A stretch of DNA of 43,116 nucleotides from Paenibacillus humicus NBRC 102415 (GCF_004000905.1 NZ_BIMD01000042.1:1-43116); one strand, 5' to 3'. Shown: positions 15,095 through 23,477, counted from the stretch's first letter. Notes: a model not told the origin generated them from the sequence alone. Made by a program: numbers and translations.

Positions 15095-16332
15095 CCGGAT
15101 TCTCCTTGCCTGTAATGGATTTTCTTGTTCTTGACCGAGCCCTGCTCTCCGGTGTCGTCCAACGACTTCCGGACGACCTGGATTCCGCCCAGGATGCCGC
15201 TGCGGATCATCGTCCCGATGTCGGGATTCCGGTTCTCCAGCTCCTGCCGGATGAGCTCAAGCGCGGCATCGCTTCCCTGCCCGCTGTCGACCGCGATCCG
15301 CAGCGAGTTCCCTTCGACAACGACGCGGACGCTGGCGCTGCCGAGATGCCGGCAGACCGTGTCCTCGATGTCGTAGATGCTGATCTTCTCGCCATGCTTG
15401 AGATCCGGTCCGATCCGCTTCACGAGGCTGTGGAAGCTCTGCCGGGGCACGCCCTCCACGTCGATGGTCCTCAGATCGCGCACGACGTCGTACGTCACGT
15501 AGCGAAGCGCGGGAAAGGCTTCGCGGATGGAGGAGGTCAGCACGAGCACCTGCTCCCCTTCGGATAGCGGCCGGAGTCCCTCTCCGAGCTCTTCGGCGCT
15601 CACCCCCTCGGCGATGATTCCATCCGCCAACAGATAACGTCCGCAACGAGGCGAATAGGATGCGATCGTGCCGATCTCGATCGATCCGTACGTATCCGTG
15701 ATTCTGTCTTCGCCGATGCCAAGCCGCTGCGCGGCCTGGCTCCGCCACCCCGGCGACGCCGTCTCGCCGACAAGGATGACATGCCGGATGCCGAGCGCCG
15801 CCGGCTCGCCGGCCGCAGCCAGCAGCCGGTCCAGGATGGAGGGCATCGTATACAGCACCTCCGGCCGCAGCCGCTCCAGCGACTCGATATGCTGCCGGAT
15901 CGGCAGCCGGAAAGACAACGACTCCACCGTCATGCCGAGCTGCCGGAACACCTCGGCGGCCGTCGCTTCCGCATGGCCGGTCCCCATGTCCGATACGGCC
16001 GTCTTGTACCCGTACGGCTCCAGAATGTCCCGGAAGACATCCAGCTTCACCCGCAGATAGTCGGCCTCGTCCTGCTCCGAGTAATAGATCGTCTTGCGCC
16101 GTCCCGAGCTCGTTCCCGACGTCCGGTAGCTGCGAATACCCGGCTGCATGGCAAGAGGAGTGCTGTCCGTGTAATAAAACCGTTCAAGAACGGACGACGT
16201 CAGAAGCGGCAGCTCCATATCCCCCGTTTCCCCTGCAGGCCGCCCCGATCCTTGGACGATAAGCCCGTCGAGCCAGGCAAAGCGATGCCTCATCCTTTCG
16301 ACGATTTCCCGAATGCCGCCCGGATTGTCCAT
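15091..16332 (-). CDS. PaaK-like adenylate-forming enzyme in the diaminopropionate operon
   Basis: Protein of 413 residues in the phenylacetate-CoA ligase / coenzyme F390 synthetase superfamily. The ATP-binding loop is RTSGTSSGRRK (70-80), the adenine-region motif is DTYGSIEIG, and YDVVRDLRTID fits the later aspartate motif. Such enzymes activate a carboxylic acid as an acyl-adenylate and may pass it to CoA, a carrier or an amine. The ATG at 16332 has GGAGG eight bases upstream. It is the first gene of a coupled operon with sbnA and sbnB, so the activated acid may be joined to diaminopropionate or be diaminopropionate itself. Substrate unknown; no carrier-protein gene is seen nearby. Confidence 0.8.
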   Translation of the reverse strand: MDNPGGIREIVERMRHRFAWLDGLIVQGSGRPAGETGDMELPLLTSSVLERFYYTDSTPLAMQPGIRSYRTSGTSSGRRKTIYYSEQDEADYLRVKLDVFRDILEPYGYKTAVSDMGTGHAEATAAEVFRQLGMTVESLSFRLPIRQHIESLERLRPEVLYTMPSILDRLLAAAGEPAALGIRHVILVGETASPGWRSQAAQRLGIGEDRITDTYGSIEIGTIASYSPRCGRYLLADGIIAEGVSAEELGEGLRPLSEGEQVLVLTSSIREAFPALRYVTYDVVRDLRTIDVEGVPRQSFHSLVKRIGPDLKHGEKISIYDIEDTVCRHLGSASVRVVVEGNSLRIAVDSGQGSDAALELIRQELENRNPDIGTMIRSGILGGIQVVRKSLDDTGEQGSVKNKKIHYRQGESG

Positions 16333-16484
16333 ATGCAAATCCTCCCGCCTCAACTGTGTGCCCACATTGACGCTCTATCGTATGCCCATTCCCCTGCCGA
16401 GGTGAATCGAGCCTGCAGGCGGAAGCCAAGCGCGGGACCATGTCCGAGCGTTCGGTGCATGGCCGAGATCGGCAATAGCCGGGA

Positions 16485-16585
16485 GCGGGGATGGGCCGAA
16501 TCGGGGATGGCCGAGTCGGGATGGCCGGGATTGGGCCGGGATCAGGGAAGCCGAGTCGGGGATGCCGGAATCGGGATGGCCGGGA
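16485..16585. repeat. 15-bp imperfect tandem repeats between divergent genes
   Basis: Units such as TCGGGGATGGCCGAG (16501), TCGGGATGGCCGGGA (16516 and 16571) and TCGGGGATGCCGGAA (16556) repeat with a 15-base period, broken by one 25-base variant. The array sits in the 386-base gap between the ligase-like gene and the ATP-grasp gene. No coding region is supported in that gap. Confidence 0.8.
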
Positions 16586-16718
16586 GCCAGTCTCTGCCCC
16601 GCCTTAATCCGGGCCCTTCCCGCTGTTCCCCGGCCGTGCAGGGGCCGATGCCCAGACCGGGTCATCGGCCCCTACATAGGATGGAGAATATAGCTTCTAC
16701 CCTAGGGGGAAAGACGGC

Positions 16719-17594
16719 ATGGATACAGCCAAAAGCAGAACAAGTTCAGTCCCGCACAGCCATAAGACCAGACGGAAGAACCCGCCCTCCGCTCCTGGGA
16801 GCAAGCCCAAAAGCGGCGGCATTCAAGCCGTCTCCAGCAAAATGGCCAAAACAGCCCTTCTGCTGCGCAGCGCCGAGCTGAGGAAGCATGTTCCCTCCAC
16901 CCGTCCGCTGAGCCGCGGGACGCTCGCCTCGATGCTGGATCGGTACGGGATGGTCTACGTCAAGCCCGATACCGGCTCGATGGGAATCGGAGTAATGCGC
17001 GTAGAAAAAAATGGCGGAAGCTGCCGCTATCAAAGCGGAAAGAAAATCTTTGCCTTCAAATCCATAACCGCCATGTTCCCATCCATGCGGCGGCAGGCCG
17101 GCACAAGGCGCTATCTCGTGCAAAAGGGCATTCGCGTGCTCAAGCATGGCGGACGGCCGTTCGACTTCCGCATCATGATCCAGCGGAATCCCGCCGGCCG
17201 CTGGGCATGCACCGGCACGGCGGCACGCGTCGCCAGTCCGGGCAAAATCGTCTCTAACGGCAGCCAGGGCGGCACGATTTATGCGCCGAAGACTTTGCTT
17301 GATCCCGTTGCCGGCAAAGCCGGCACGATCCGGCTGCTGAAGCGGATGGACCGGCTGGCGCTGCTGACAGCGGCCAAGTTCGGCCGCGCTTACCCGGCCA
17401 TGAACGAGCTCGGCCTCGACATCGCCATCGACCGCAAGCTGAAGCCGTGGATTCTCGAAGTCAACACTCGGCCGGACCCATGCCCGTTCACAAAGCTGGA
17501 CGATCAGACAGCCATCCGCCGCATCGTCCGCTGCGCCAAAGCTTACGGCCGCCGCTACAGCCTCGTCTGCGGCAAAGCCAAAAAAGCGCCCTGA
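16719..17594 (+). CDS. YheC/YheD-type ATP-grasp protein
   Basis: Protein of 291 residues related to the YheC/YheD endospore coat-associated family of ATP-grasp enzymes, which join an acid to an amine using ATP. Visible features are VYVKPDTGSMGIGVMRVEK (about 79-97, nucleotide-binding region), FDFRIMIQ (about 148-155) and LDIAIDRK...WILEVNTRPDP near 230-255, the metal and ATP site. A basic N-terminal stretch of about 45 residues precedes the fold. GGGGGAAA lies upstream of the ATG. It is transcribed away from the diaminopropionate operon. A link between the two is possible but YheC/D-like genes also stand alone in spore formers. True substrate unknown for the family. Confidence 0.82.
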   Translation: MDTAKSRTSSVPHSHKTRRKNPPSAPGSKPKSGGIQAVSSKMAKTALLLRSAELRKHVPSTRPLSRGTLASMLDRYGMVYVKPDTGSMGIGVMRVEKNGGSCRYQSGKKIFAFKSITAMFPSMRRQAGTRRYLVQKGIRVLKHGGRPFDFRIMIQRNPAGRWACTGTAARVASPGKIVSNGSQGGTIYAPKTLLDPVAGKAGTIRLLKRMDRLALLTAAKFGRAYPAMNELGLDIAIDRKLKPWILEVNTRPDPCPFTKLDDQTAIRRIVRCAKAYGRRYSLVCGKAKKAP

Positions 17595-17602
17595 CAGGGC
17601 GC
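17580..17602 (-). terminator. Terminator of the SRPBCC remnant
   Basis: On the minus strand GCGCCC-TGTCA-GGGCGC is followed by six Ts. It overlaps the stop codon of the convergent ATP-grasp gene and lies about 50 bases past the SRPBCC remnant. Confidence 0.75.
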
Positions 17603-17650
17603 CGGAGGATGCTCGGTGAGAGAGGACCTCTTCGGGGGCGGGGATATTGT

Positions 17651-17923
17651 TCAAGAAGGAACGCTATGGATTTCCACGAGCTTGCCGGCCACGGCCTGTG
17701 TCAGCTCATCGACGGTCTTGGGCACAAACGTCTTCATGACTCCGTTCATCATGAAGCCCATGGCGCCCTTGCCGGAGATGTCCAGATAACCCGTCAACCG
17801 GGTTAAGCCGTCTCCCGAAGCCGACGCTTCGAAATATCCTTCGCCGCCGACGCTGTCGGAGATGCCGTCGATCTGAAAGGAGAGCCGGGACGGCTCGGTC
17901 CGGCCGGTAATGTCGATTTTCCA
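17651..17923 (-). pseudogene. SRPBCC/CoxG-family protein, N-terminal half missing
   Basis: One minus-strand frame reads, after a TAG stop and a few junk residues, WKIDITGRTEPSRLSFQIDG, then a continuous run to VAGKLVEIHSVPS and stop, about 90 residues. The pattern (beta strands, SGDGLTRLTGYLDISGKGAM, then a C-terminal helix ending TVDELTQAVAGKL) is the second half of an SRPBCC (polyketide cyclase / CoxG-like) domain. The first 60 or so residues, including any start codon and ribosome site, are absent; the upstream sequence in this frame has a stop 36 bases earlier. A terminator still follows. Read as a decayed gene; a frameshift cannot fully explain it because no other frame supplies the N-terminus. 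Confidence 0.6.
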
Positions 17924-18134
17924 TGACCGCCCTCGTGACGAAAGGAACCGCCTCTATTGTTCGTTGAATCCGTTACGTGCGGACGTTGCCGATTTCCGAA
18001 ATGCATCGGACAAGCCGGTGAGGCCGAATTGCGAACTAGGTCGGCTCTATCCATTCTTTGACAACGTTGTGGCCACAATTATCGAGCGCTATAATACGAG
18101 GATAGAATCAAGACGGAGAAGGTGATACCTGAAC

Positions 18135-18758
18135 ATGAACCCCGAAACGAGGCAGCGGCGCCTGCAAGCCGTCATCGATGCAGCCGAGCAAGTATTCACG
18201 AGAAAAGGAATCGACAAGTCCACGATGCAGGATGTCGCTACCCAGGCTCAAATGGGCGTCGCCACCGTTTTCCGCTTTTTCCCCAAGAAAGAGAAGCTCG
18301 TCGTCGCGGTCGCCACCAAAATGCTGGAGGAAGTGCTGCAAGAGTTCCATGCCGTTGCAGCGCAGCCGGAGACAAGCCTGCGCAAGCTCGAGATTCTCTT
18401 CGACAGCTCCATCGCGCTGCTGGAGCGCAAGGACAGCTCCGGCGTCAAGCTGCTGGAGAATTTCGAGAGCTACGCCGCCCAGTTCACCGAGCCTCTGGAC
18501 GACATCGGCATGTTCAACGCCGTCTACCGGAAAATCTCCGGCGTATTCTCGACGATCATCGAGCAGGGCAAGCAGGACGGGTCGATCCGCGCCGACTTGC
18601 CGATTCAGGATACGCTGAGAACGGTCATGAACACTTTCGGCATTTTCGCCCGCAAGCTGTCGCTGCAGAAGAACATCCTGGTCATCGAGCAGGATCTTGA
18701 TCCCGCCGAGCAGCTTCAGATTCTGAAGCATATCCTGCTGAGTTATTTGAAGCCCTGA
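18135..18758 (+). CDS. TetR/AcrR-family transcriptional regulator
   Basis: Repressor of 207 residues. The N-terminal helix-turn-helix spans about 9-55 (TRKGIDKSTMQDVA and GVATVFRFFPKKEKLVV), and the remaining helices form the ligand and dimer domain. GGAGAAGG lies about 14 bases before the ATG. Its former target may be the adjacent SRPBCC remnant on the opposite strand; no other gene shares its upstream region. A strong bidirectional terminator follows. Ligand unknown. Confidence 0.9.
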   Translation: MNPETRQRRLQAVIDAAEQVFTRKGIDKSTMQDVATQAQMGVATVFRFFPKKEKLVVAVATKMLEEVLQEFHAVAAQPETSLRKLEILFDSSIALLERKDSSGVKLLENFESYAAQFTEPLDDIGMFNAVYRKISGVFSTIIEQGKQDGSIRADLPIQDTLRTVMNTFGIFARKLSLQKNILVIEQDLDPAEQLQILKHILLSYLKP

Positions 18759-18760
18759 AA

Positions 18761-18808
18761 AAAAGCCGCACCCATCACAGTCTAGCGACTGCTGGGGGCG
18801 GCTTTATT
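18761..18808. terminator. Bidirectional terminator between TetR and Mrr-like genes
   Basis: AAGCCGC...CCCA..CAGTC-TAGC-GACTG..TGGGG..GCGGCTT forms a long stem with As on the left and TTTATTTAA on the right. It serves the convergent genes ending at 18758 and 18828. Confidence 0.85.
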
Positions 18809-18827
18809 TAACAACAGCGGCCCTGCC

Positions 18828-19478
18828 CTACCTCAGGCTCCTCTTCCATTTTGTCAGCTTGTCCTGCAAGATCAGACCATTGATCAGTTTGATATTAAGC
18901 CTTTCGGCCGCTTCCTTTGCCGCTCTCGTAAAGTTGCTTGTCGTGACGATCCAGGCATCATAGCATCCATGAACCTGTTTTCCCGCTTTGAGCCTCAGTA
19001 CGATGTCGTTGCCGACGTCGCGCTTCCATCGCTTGCACTGAACCGCAATTTTGTATCCTTCCTTGCCCTTCAGAATCAAATCGACCTCATGATCGCCAGA
19101 ACCGCCTACTCTTTGGACCGAATATCCCTGAGCGGTATAGTACAATTCCATAAGCCGTTCAAAATCCGTTCCCGAAAGGGTTTCTATCTTCGCTTGAATG
19201 AGCTCTTTATCGCCAAGCTTCTTGGAGGAGACGCCAGCAATCGAGTGGCCAGCCGCAACCTTTCGCTTGGTTTGCTTGGTTTGCTTTCCTGAACGCCTCT
19301 TGGACGTCCACATCGTTCCCAGAATTTCTGCGAAGAGTACGGAAACAATGACGATTCCAAAGAAGAAGCCCCAATGAAGACCCGGTAGGTTGAAATACAG
19401 CAGCAGTCCACCAAGTACGAAAACTCCTCTTAACAAGTTGGCAAGCTGACGCCCCTCTGCCCGATAAGTTCTAGCCAT
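18828..19478 (-). CDS. Membrane-anchored Mrr-type restriction endonuclease-like protein
   Basis: Protein of 216 residues. Two hydrophobic segments (about 15-31 and 33-52) anchor the N-terminus, then a basic linker (SKRRSGKQTKQTKRK) leads to an Mrr catalytic domain. Catalytic features are GTDFERLMELYYTAQGY, the aspartate in GDHEVDLIL and the QxK motif AVQCKRWKR. Mrr domains cut DNA, in E. coli modified DNA. The usual GADGGVD is GSGDHEVD here. AGGAGG lies four bases before the ATG. No methylase or other defence gene adjoins it. Family is secure; DNA cleavage and target are inferred. Confidence 0.86.
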   Translation of the reverse strand: MARTYRAEGRQLANLLRGVFVLGGLLLYFNLPGLHWGFFFGIVIVSVLFAEILGTMWTSKRRSGKQTKQTKRKVAAGHSIAGVSSKKLGDKELIQAKIETLSGTDFERLMELYYTAQGYSVQRVGGSGDHEVDLILKGKEGYKIAVQCKRWKRDVGNDIVLRLKAGKQVHGCYDAWIVTTSNFTRAAKEAAERLNIKLINGLILQDKLTKWKRSLR

Positions 19479-19586
19479 AAGTCCTCCTGATATAGGTGTA
19501 ATAAGGATTTTAGTTCACCCTCATGGGACTATTTACCTTCTTTTTTGAAAAAAAGAGAGCGTTTTGGGTGCTAAGAACCAGCATCT

Positions 19587-20219
19587 TTAATTCTGGCTGC
19601 TTCGATGTCCTGTTTTCATCCGGAATATATACCGCCGCAATTCCTTCCGATGCGAATAAGCCAGCAGCACAGCGTTCACCCCGGAGAACACGGCCAGCTC
19701 CACCGGATAGCGGCAGAGAATCAAGAAGAGCAAAAGCAGCAGCATTCCCAGCACGACCTGGAAGCCGTCCGAAGATGCCGAGGACGGCTTTCCCTTGCCG
19801 ATCCACCGGAAACCGGCCAGCAGCAGAGCCAGAATGACGGCATAAGCAAGCGAGGCCTCGAATCCCGTCAGCGCGCTCCACACCCCGAACGTGACCGCGA
19901 TCGCCTTGCCTCCCCGCCAGCCGGCAAAGGGGGAGAACATATGGCCCAGCACGGCGGCTGCGGCCGGATAGACAAGATTGCAGCCGGTCAGGCCGCCCCA
20001 ATGGAGCAGCGCCAATACCGGCAAATATCCTTTGAGGAAATCAAGCGCGATGCCCGTCAGGCCATATCCATACCCGGCCGCTCTCCATAAGTTCAATGCG
20101 CCCGGATTGCCGTCTCCCTTTTCCTTCAAATCATGCTTCGCCAGCAGTCCCAGCCAATACGAGAACATCAGCGAGCCGGAGAGGAATGAACCCGCCGTCC
20201 ACATCAGCAGCCGCATCAT
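19587..20219 (-). CDS. PlsY-like glycerol-3-phosphate acyltransferase family protein
   Basis: Integral membrane protein of 210 residues. Motifs of PlsY are present in altered form: GDGNPGALN (PlsY: GSGNxGATN), DFLKGYLPVL, and GHMFSPFAGWRGGKAIA (PlsY: GHxFPxF...GGKG). Five or so membrane segments are visible. It starts at the ATG at 20219, inside the end of the glycosyltransferase gene (four-base ATGA overlap), with GGAGG 11 bases upstream. The coupling suggests that it acylates the glycosylated product of its partner rather than doing housekeeping phospholipid synthesis. The C-terminus ends in a basic tail. Function inferred. Confidence 0.78.
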   Translation of the reverse strand: MMRLLMWTAGSFLSGSLMFSYWLGLLAKHDLKEKGDGNPGALNLWRAAGYGYGLTGIALDFLKGYLPVLALLHWGGLTGCNLVYPAAAAVLGHMFSPFAGWRGGKAIAVTFGVWSALTGFEASLAYAVILALLLAGFRWIGKGKPSSASSDGFQVVLGMLLLLLFLILCRYPVELAVFSGVNAVLLAYSHRKELRRYIFRMKTGHRSSQN

Positions 20220-21316
20220 CGCTCGCCGCGCCTCCTTACCGCTACCCGCCTGCCCTTCCAGGCTACGCTTCCGAAGAACGCCACCTGGTACACCGAGTAC
20301 AGCATGACAAAGACGAAAAAGACCGTGCTCAGCAGATGAATTGCCGGCATCCAAAATCCGAACCTTCCCGTGCAGCGGAGGAAAGCGAACAGCTGCGCCG
20401 TATACAGCACATAGCCGATCGCCAGGGGCAGCGCCAGAGAGGTTCCGAGCAGAAATGGCGCCGCCTCCGCCGCAAGCAGGCCAAGGAGCCAGAGCGCGAC
20501 GAGCAGCGTCGTCCCCGGGCTCAGCTTGCCCGTGCCGAGAATCGCTCCTTTGGCGAAGCCTTGGAGCTGGCTGCGGATGCCGTCCGGGTACATCCGGAAC
20601 GACACGGCCCCCTTCCCGATATAATTCGTGACCGGAATGCCGGCTTGAACGAACTTCGCGCCAAGCTTCAGATCGTCCATCACCTCGGAGCGCACGCCCT
20701 CATGCCCCTTCGCTCTTTCGTATTCATCCCGCTTGGCCAGAATGCACGAGCCATAAAAGCCCTTGTCGGGATTGCCCCGCTCCAAGGGAGAAGTAAACGC
20801 GAACAGGCCCAGCAGATTCGGAATCAGGGCCAGCCTCTCATAGGTTTTCTCCGTCTCGTGGTAAGGGACGACCGACACCGCTCCTCCCTCCCGCTCCCTG
20901 GCGGCCAGAAGATCATGCAGCGCATGGGGAGCAAGCCGGACATCCGCATCCAGAAAGGCGATATAATCGCCCGCGCAATGCCGGTATCCGTTCCATACGG
21001 CCCAGTTCTTGCCGGTCCAGCCGGGCGGCAAAGGCTCGTTGACGACGACCTTCGCTCCAAAGCTCTCTGCAATCGCCCGCGTCCGGTCCTCCGACCCGTC
21101 GTCCACGACGATGATTTCGAAGGGAAGGCAGCTCTGATGCCGCAGCGATTGGAGCAGATGCGGCAGATTGGTCTCTTCGTTCCGGGCGGGGATGACGACG
21201 GAGAGCTTTCCCTCGAAAAGGAAAGAGCGGTCCGCGGCTGGAACGCTGTTCCTGCGGAACAAAACGAAACCCGCTGCCCATGCGGCCGCCAGCGCGGCCA
21301 TGATCGCGATGCCCAT
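20216..21316 (-). CDS. CrtQ/HpnB-like family 2 glycosyltransferase
   Basis: Membrane-bound glycosyltransferase of 366 residues. An N-terminal membrane helix (about 2-20) is followed by a GT-A domain: VVIPARNEETNLPHLLQSL, the family block LPPGWTGKNWA, and the metal-binding DAD in YIAFLDADVRL. Three or four C-terminal membrane helices complete it. The PPGWxGKxWA block is typical of CrtQ (glycosylates carotenoid acids in staphylococci) and of HpnB near hopanoid genes. With the coupled acyltransferase it recalls the last two steps of staphyloxanthin synthesis, but no carotenoid backbone genes are in the window. GGAGG lies nine bases before the ATG. Confidence 0.85.
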   Translation of the reverse strand: MGIAIMAALAAAWAAGFVLFRRNSVPAADRSFLFEGKLSVVIPARNEETNLPHLLQSLRHQSCLPFEIIVVDDGSEDRTRAIAESFGAKVVVNEPLPPGWTGKNWAVWNGYRHCAGDYIAFLDADVRLAPHALHDLLAAREREGGAVSVVPYHETEKTYERLALIPNLLGLFAFTSPLERGNPDKGFYGSCILAKRDEYERAKGHEGVRSEVMDDLKLGAKFVQAGIPVTNYIGKGAVSFRMYPDGIRSQLQGFAKGAILGTGKLSPGTTLLVALWLLGLLAAEAAPFLLGTSLALPLAIGYVLYTAQLFAFLRCTGRFGFWMPAIHLLSTVFFVFVMLYSVYQVAFFGSVAWKGRRVAVRRRGER

Positions 21317-21339
21317 ACCCTTCCGCCTCCAATCCGATG

Positions 21340-21361
21340 TACAAGTCTCCTAAGACATGTA
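21340..21361. promoter_or_regulatory. Imperfect palindrome upstream of the glycosyltransferase gene
   Basis: TACAAGTCT-CCTA-AGACATGTA is an inverted repeat (8 of 9 pairs) 24 bases before the glycosyltransferase start, in the divergent gap shared with the sulfatase gene. The placement suits an operator. No regulator gene is adjacent and no clear -35/-10 was found. Confidence 0.4.
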
Positions 21362-21549
21362 TATGGCGGATGGCAGGGAATAAGACTGCGCCTGCCGGCG
21401 GTTGCCCGGGCTGCCGGCACGGAAGATCAAGATAATATAAACAAGGGAAGACTCCTCCTGCGAATTTTTGCAGGCAGCGGCAAACCGCTACTGATTTTTT
21501 GCCCCGCGGCATATTCTCGACTAAAGACCTGACCTAGGATGTGGTTTCC

Positions 21550-23349
21550 ATGAATGAGGCCCCCGCGCCTTCCCGTTCAACGAAGAAACCCAATTTCCTC
21601 GTCCTGCTCGTCGACGAGGAACGGTACCCTCCCATTTACGAGAGCGAGGAGCTGAAGGCCTGGCGCAAGGAAAGTCTTGCTGCCCAGGAGTATTTGAGAG
21701 CCAACGGGCTTGAATTTCACCGGCATTATATTGGAAGCACGGCCTGCTGTCCCAGCCGCGCCACCTTGTTTACCGGCCATTATCCCTCCCTTCACGGCGT
21801 CAGCCAGACGGACGGGATCGCGAAGAGCGCGTTCGACTCCGATATGTATTGGCTGAACAGCAATACGGTGCCGACGATGGGCAATTACTTCCGCGAAGCC
21901 GGCTACCAGACCTATTACAAGGGAAAATGGCATCTTTCCAACGCGGACATCACCATTCCGGGCACGCATAAAAGCCTCCCCAGCTATGATCCGCTGACCG
22001 GCGTGCCCGATCCCGAACAGGAACGAGTCTATGAACAGGCCGGCCGCCTGGAAAGCTACGGGTTTTCCAGCTGGATCGGGCCGGAGCCGCACGGGAAAAA
22101 TCCTCGGAACTCCGCTTCTTCCGCCGCATTCGGATTGAGCGGCCGCGACGAGGTTTACGGTACGGAGGCCGCCGAGCTCATCGAAGCGCTCGACCGCAGC
22201 AAGGACGGAAAGAAGGAGATGGAGCCCTGGCTGATCGTCGCCTCCTTCGTGAATCCGCATGATATCGTCTTATATGGCGCTCTTGCCGCGCAGCTGCCTG
22301 ATTTCAGCTTCGAGGTGGAGCCGATGCCCCCGGTCGCTCCCCCGCCGACCTTGAGCGAATCTCTGGCCGCCAAGCCGCGCTGTCAAGCCAGCTATCGGGA
22401 TATTTACCCTAGAGCCCTGCAGCCCATCATCGACAACTCCTTCTACCGCCAGCTGTATTACCAGCTCCAAAAAAACGCCGACCGCCAAATGGCGAAAGTC
22501 GTTGACGCCCTCGTCCAGTCCTCCTTTTATGACAACACCATCGTTATTTTCACATCCGACCACGGGGATCTGCTCGGCGCGCACGGCAATCTCCATCAGA
22601 AATTTTACTGCGCCTATGAGGAGATGCTCCATGTTCCTTTGGTCATCCATCATAAACAGCTGATTCCCGAGCATCGGGATATCCATGCCCTGACCAGCCA
22701 TGTCGATCTTCTGCCGACGATGCTGGGACTGGCGAATGTAGATATCTTGGAGATTCAGCAGCGCCTGCAGACGAAATTCAGCGAGGTGAGAACTTTCGTC
22801 GGCCGCGATCTCGCTCCTTGGATCAGGGATCAGGCCCGCGAGGCCCTGCCGGATGAGCCGATCTATTTCATGACCGACGACGATGCGACCCGAGGCCAGC
22901 ATCAAGCCAATCCGCTCGGAGCTCCCTATCCGTCCGTTGTCCAGCCCAACCACATCGAGACCGTGCTCGCGGCGGTGCAAAGACAGAACGGCAAGGAAAT
23001 ATGGAAGCTCTCCCGGTATTTCGACAATATTCAATTCTGGAGCGAGCCCGGTATACAGGACGAAACGATGCAGCCGGTCGGAGACAGGGCTTGCGGGACG
23101 TGTTCCACATGGGTCAAGCAGATCAAAACGAAGCCGGCCGCGGACGAATTCGAGCTGTACAATCTGACCTGCGATCCGCTTGAAGCCTGCAATCTTGCCC
23201 ATCCTCTGCATGCCTCACAAGAGACTCTAAGCATGATGCAGGGGATGATGCAGCTGTTGAAGCAGCAGTCGCAGCGGAAGCGGCTCTATCCGGCTCAGCC
23301 GCCTTCCCTGTCGGGTGCTGCAGGAGCGGTGGAGCGCCCTGACGGATAG
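21550..23349 (+). CDS. Sulfatase (arylsulfatase family)
   Basis: Hydrolase of about 599 residues in the alkaline-phosphatase superfamily that removes sulfate from organic esters. The formylglycine signature is CCPSRATLFTG with the modified residue Cys67 (CxPSR), metal ligands come from LVDEE near residue 22 and TSDHGD near 338-343, and YKGKWHL is the usual lysine/histidine motif. No signal peptide is seen, so it acts in the cytoplasm. A GTG at 21541 is an alternative start; the ATG at 21550 is chosen with AGGA ten bases before it. The Cys needs a maturase that is not in the window. The substrate is unknown; adjacency to the glycosyltransferase may be chance. Confidence 0.9.
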   Translation: MNEAPAPSRSTKKPNFLVLLVDEERYPPIYESEELKAWRKESLAAQEYLRANGLEFHRHYIGSTACCPSRATLFTGHYPSLHGVSQTDGIAKSAFDSDMYWLNSNTVPTMGNYFREAGYQTYYKGKWHLSNADITIPGTHKSLPSYDPLTGVPDPEQERVYEQAGRLESYGFSSWIGPEPHGKNPRNSASSAAFGLSGRDEVYGTEAAELIEALDRSKDGKKEMEPWLIVASFVNPHDIVLYGALAAQLPDFSFEVEPMPPVAPPPTLSESLAAKPRCQASYRDIYPRALQPIIDNSFYRQLYYQLQKNADRQMAKVVDALVQSSFYDNTIVIFTSDHGDLLGAHGNLHQKFYCAYEEMLHVPLVIHHKQLIPEHRDIHALTSHVDLLPTMLGLANVDILEIQQRLQTKFSEVRTFVGRDLAPWIRDQAREALPDEPIYFMTDDDATRGQHQANPLGAPYPSVVQPNHIETVLAAVQRQNGKEIWKLSRYFDNIQFWSEPGIQDETMQPVGDRACGTCSTWVKQIKTKPAADEFELYNLTCDPLEACNLAHPLHASQETLSMMQGMMQLLKQQSQRKRLYPAQPPSLSGAAGAVERPDG

Positions 23350-23432
23350 CCGGCCCGAGAGGAGTGAAGGGCATGGACCGACAAGGACGGTGCATCCGAT
23401 TTCTCCTCATATGGGGAATCCTGATCTCTGAT

Positions 23433-23477
23433 TCAAAAAAAAGCACCCCCCGCTGCCGATGGCAGCGGGGGGTGCTT
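23433..23477 (-). terminator. Terminator of the M48-ankyrin gene
   Basis: On the minus strand AAGCACCCCCCGCTGCC pairs with GGCAGCGGGGGGTGCTT around a 3-base loop and is followed by a run of Ts. The 199 bases between the sulfatase and M48 genes hold nothing else recognisable. Confidence 0.88.

Noticed and set aside
13149-16332. Staphyloferrin B siderophore cluster
   Set aside because: Only the diaminopropionate genes are present; no IucA/IucC synthetase, citrate synthase, decarboxylase or siderophore transporter is in the window.
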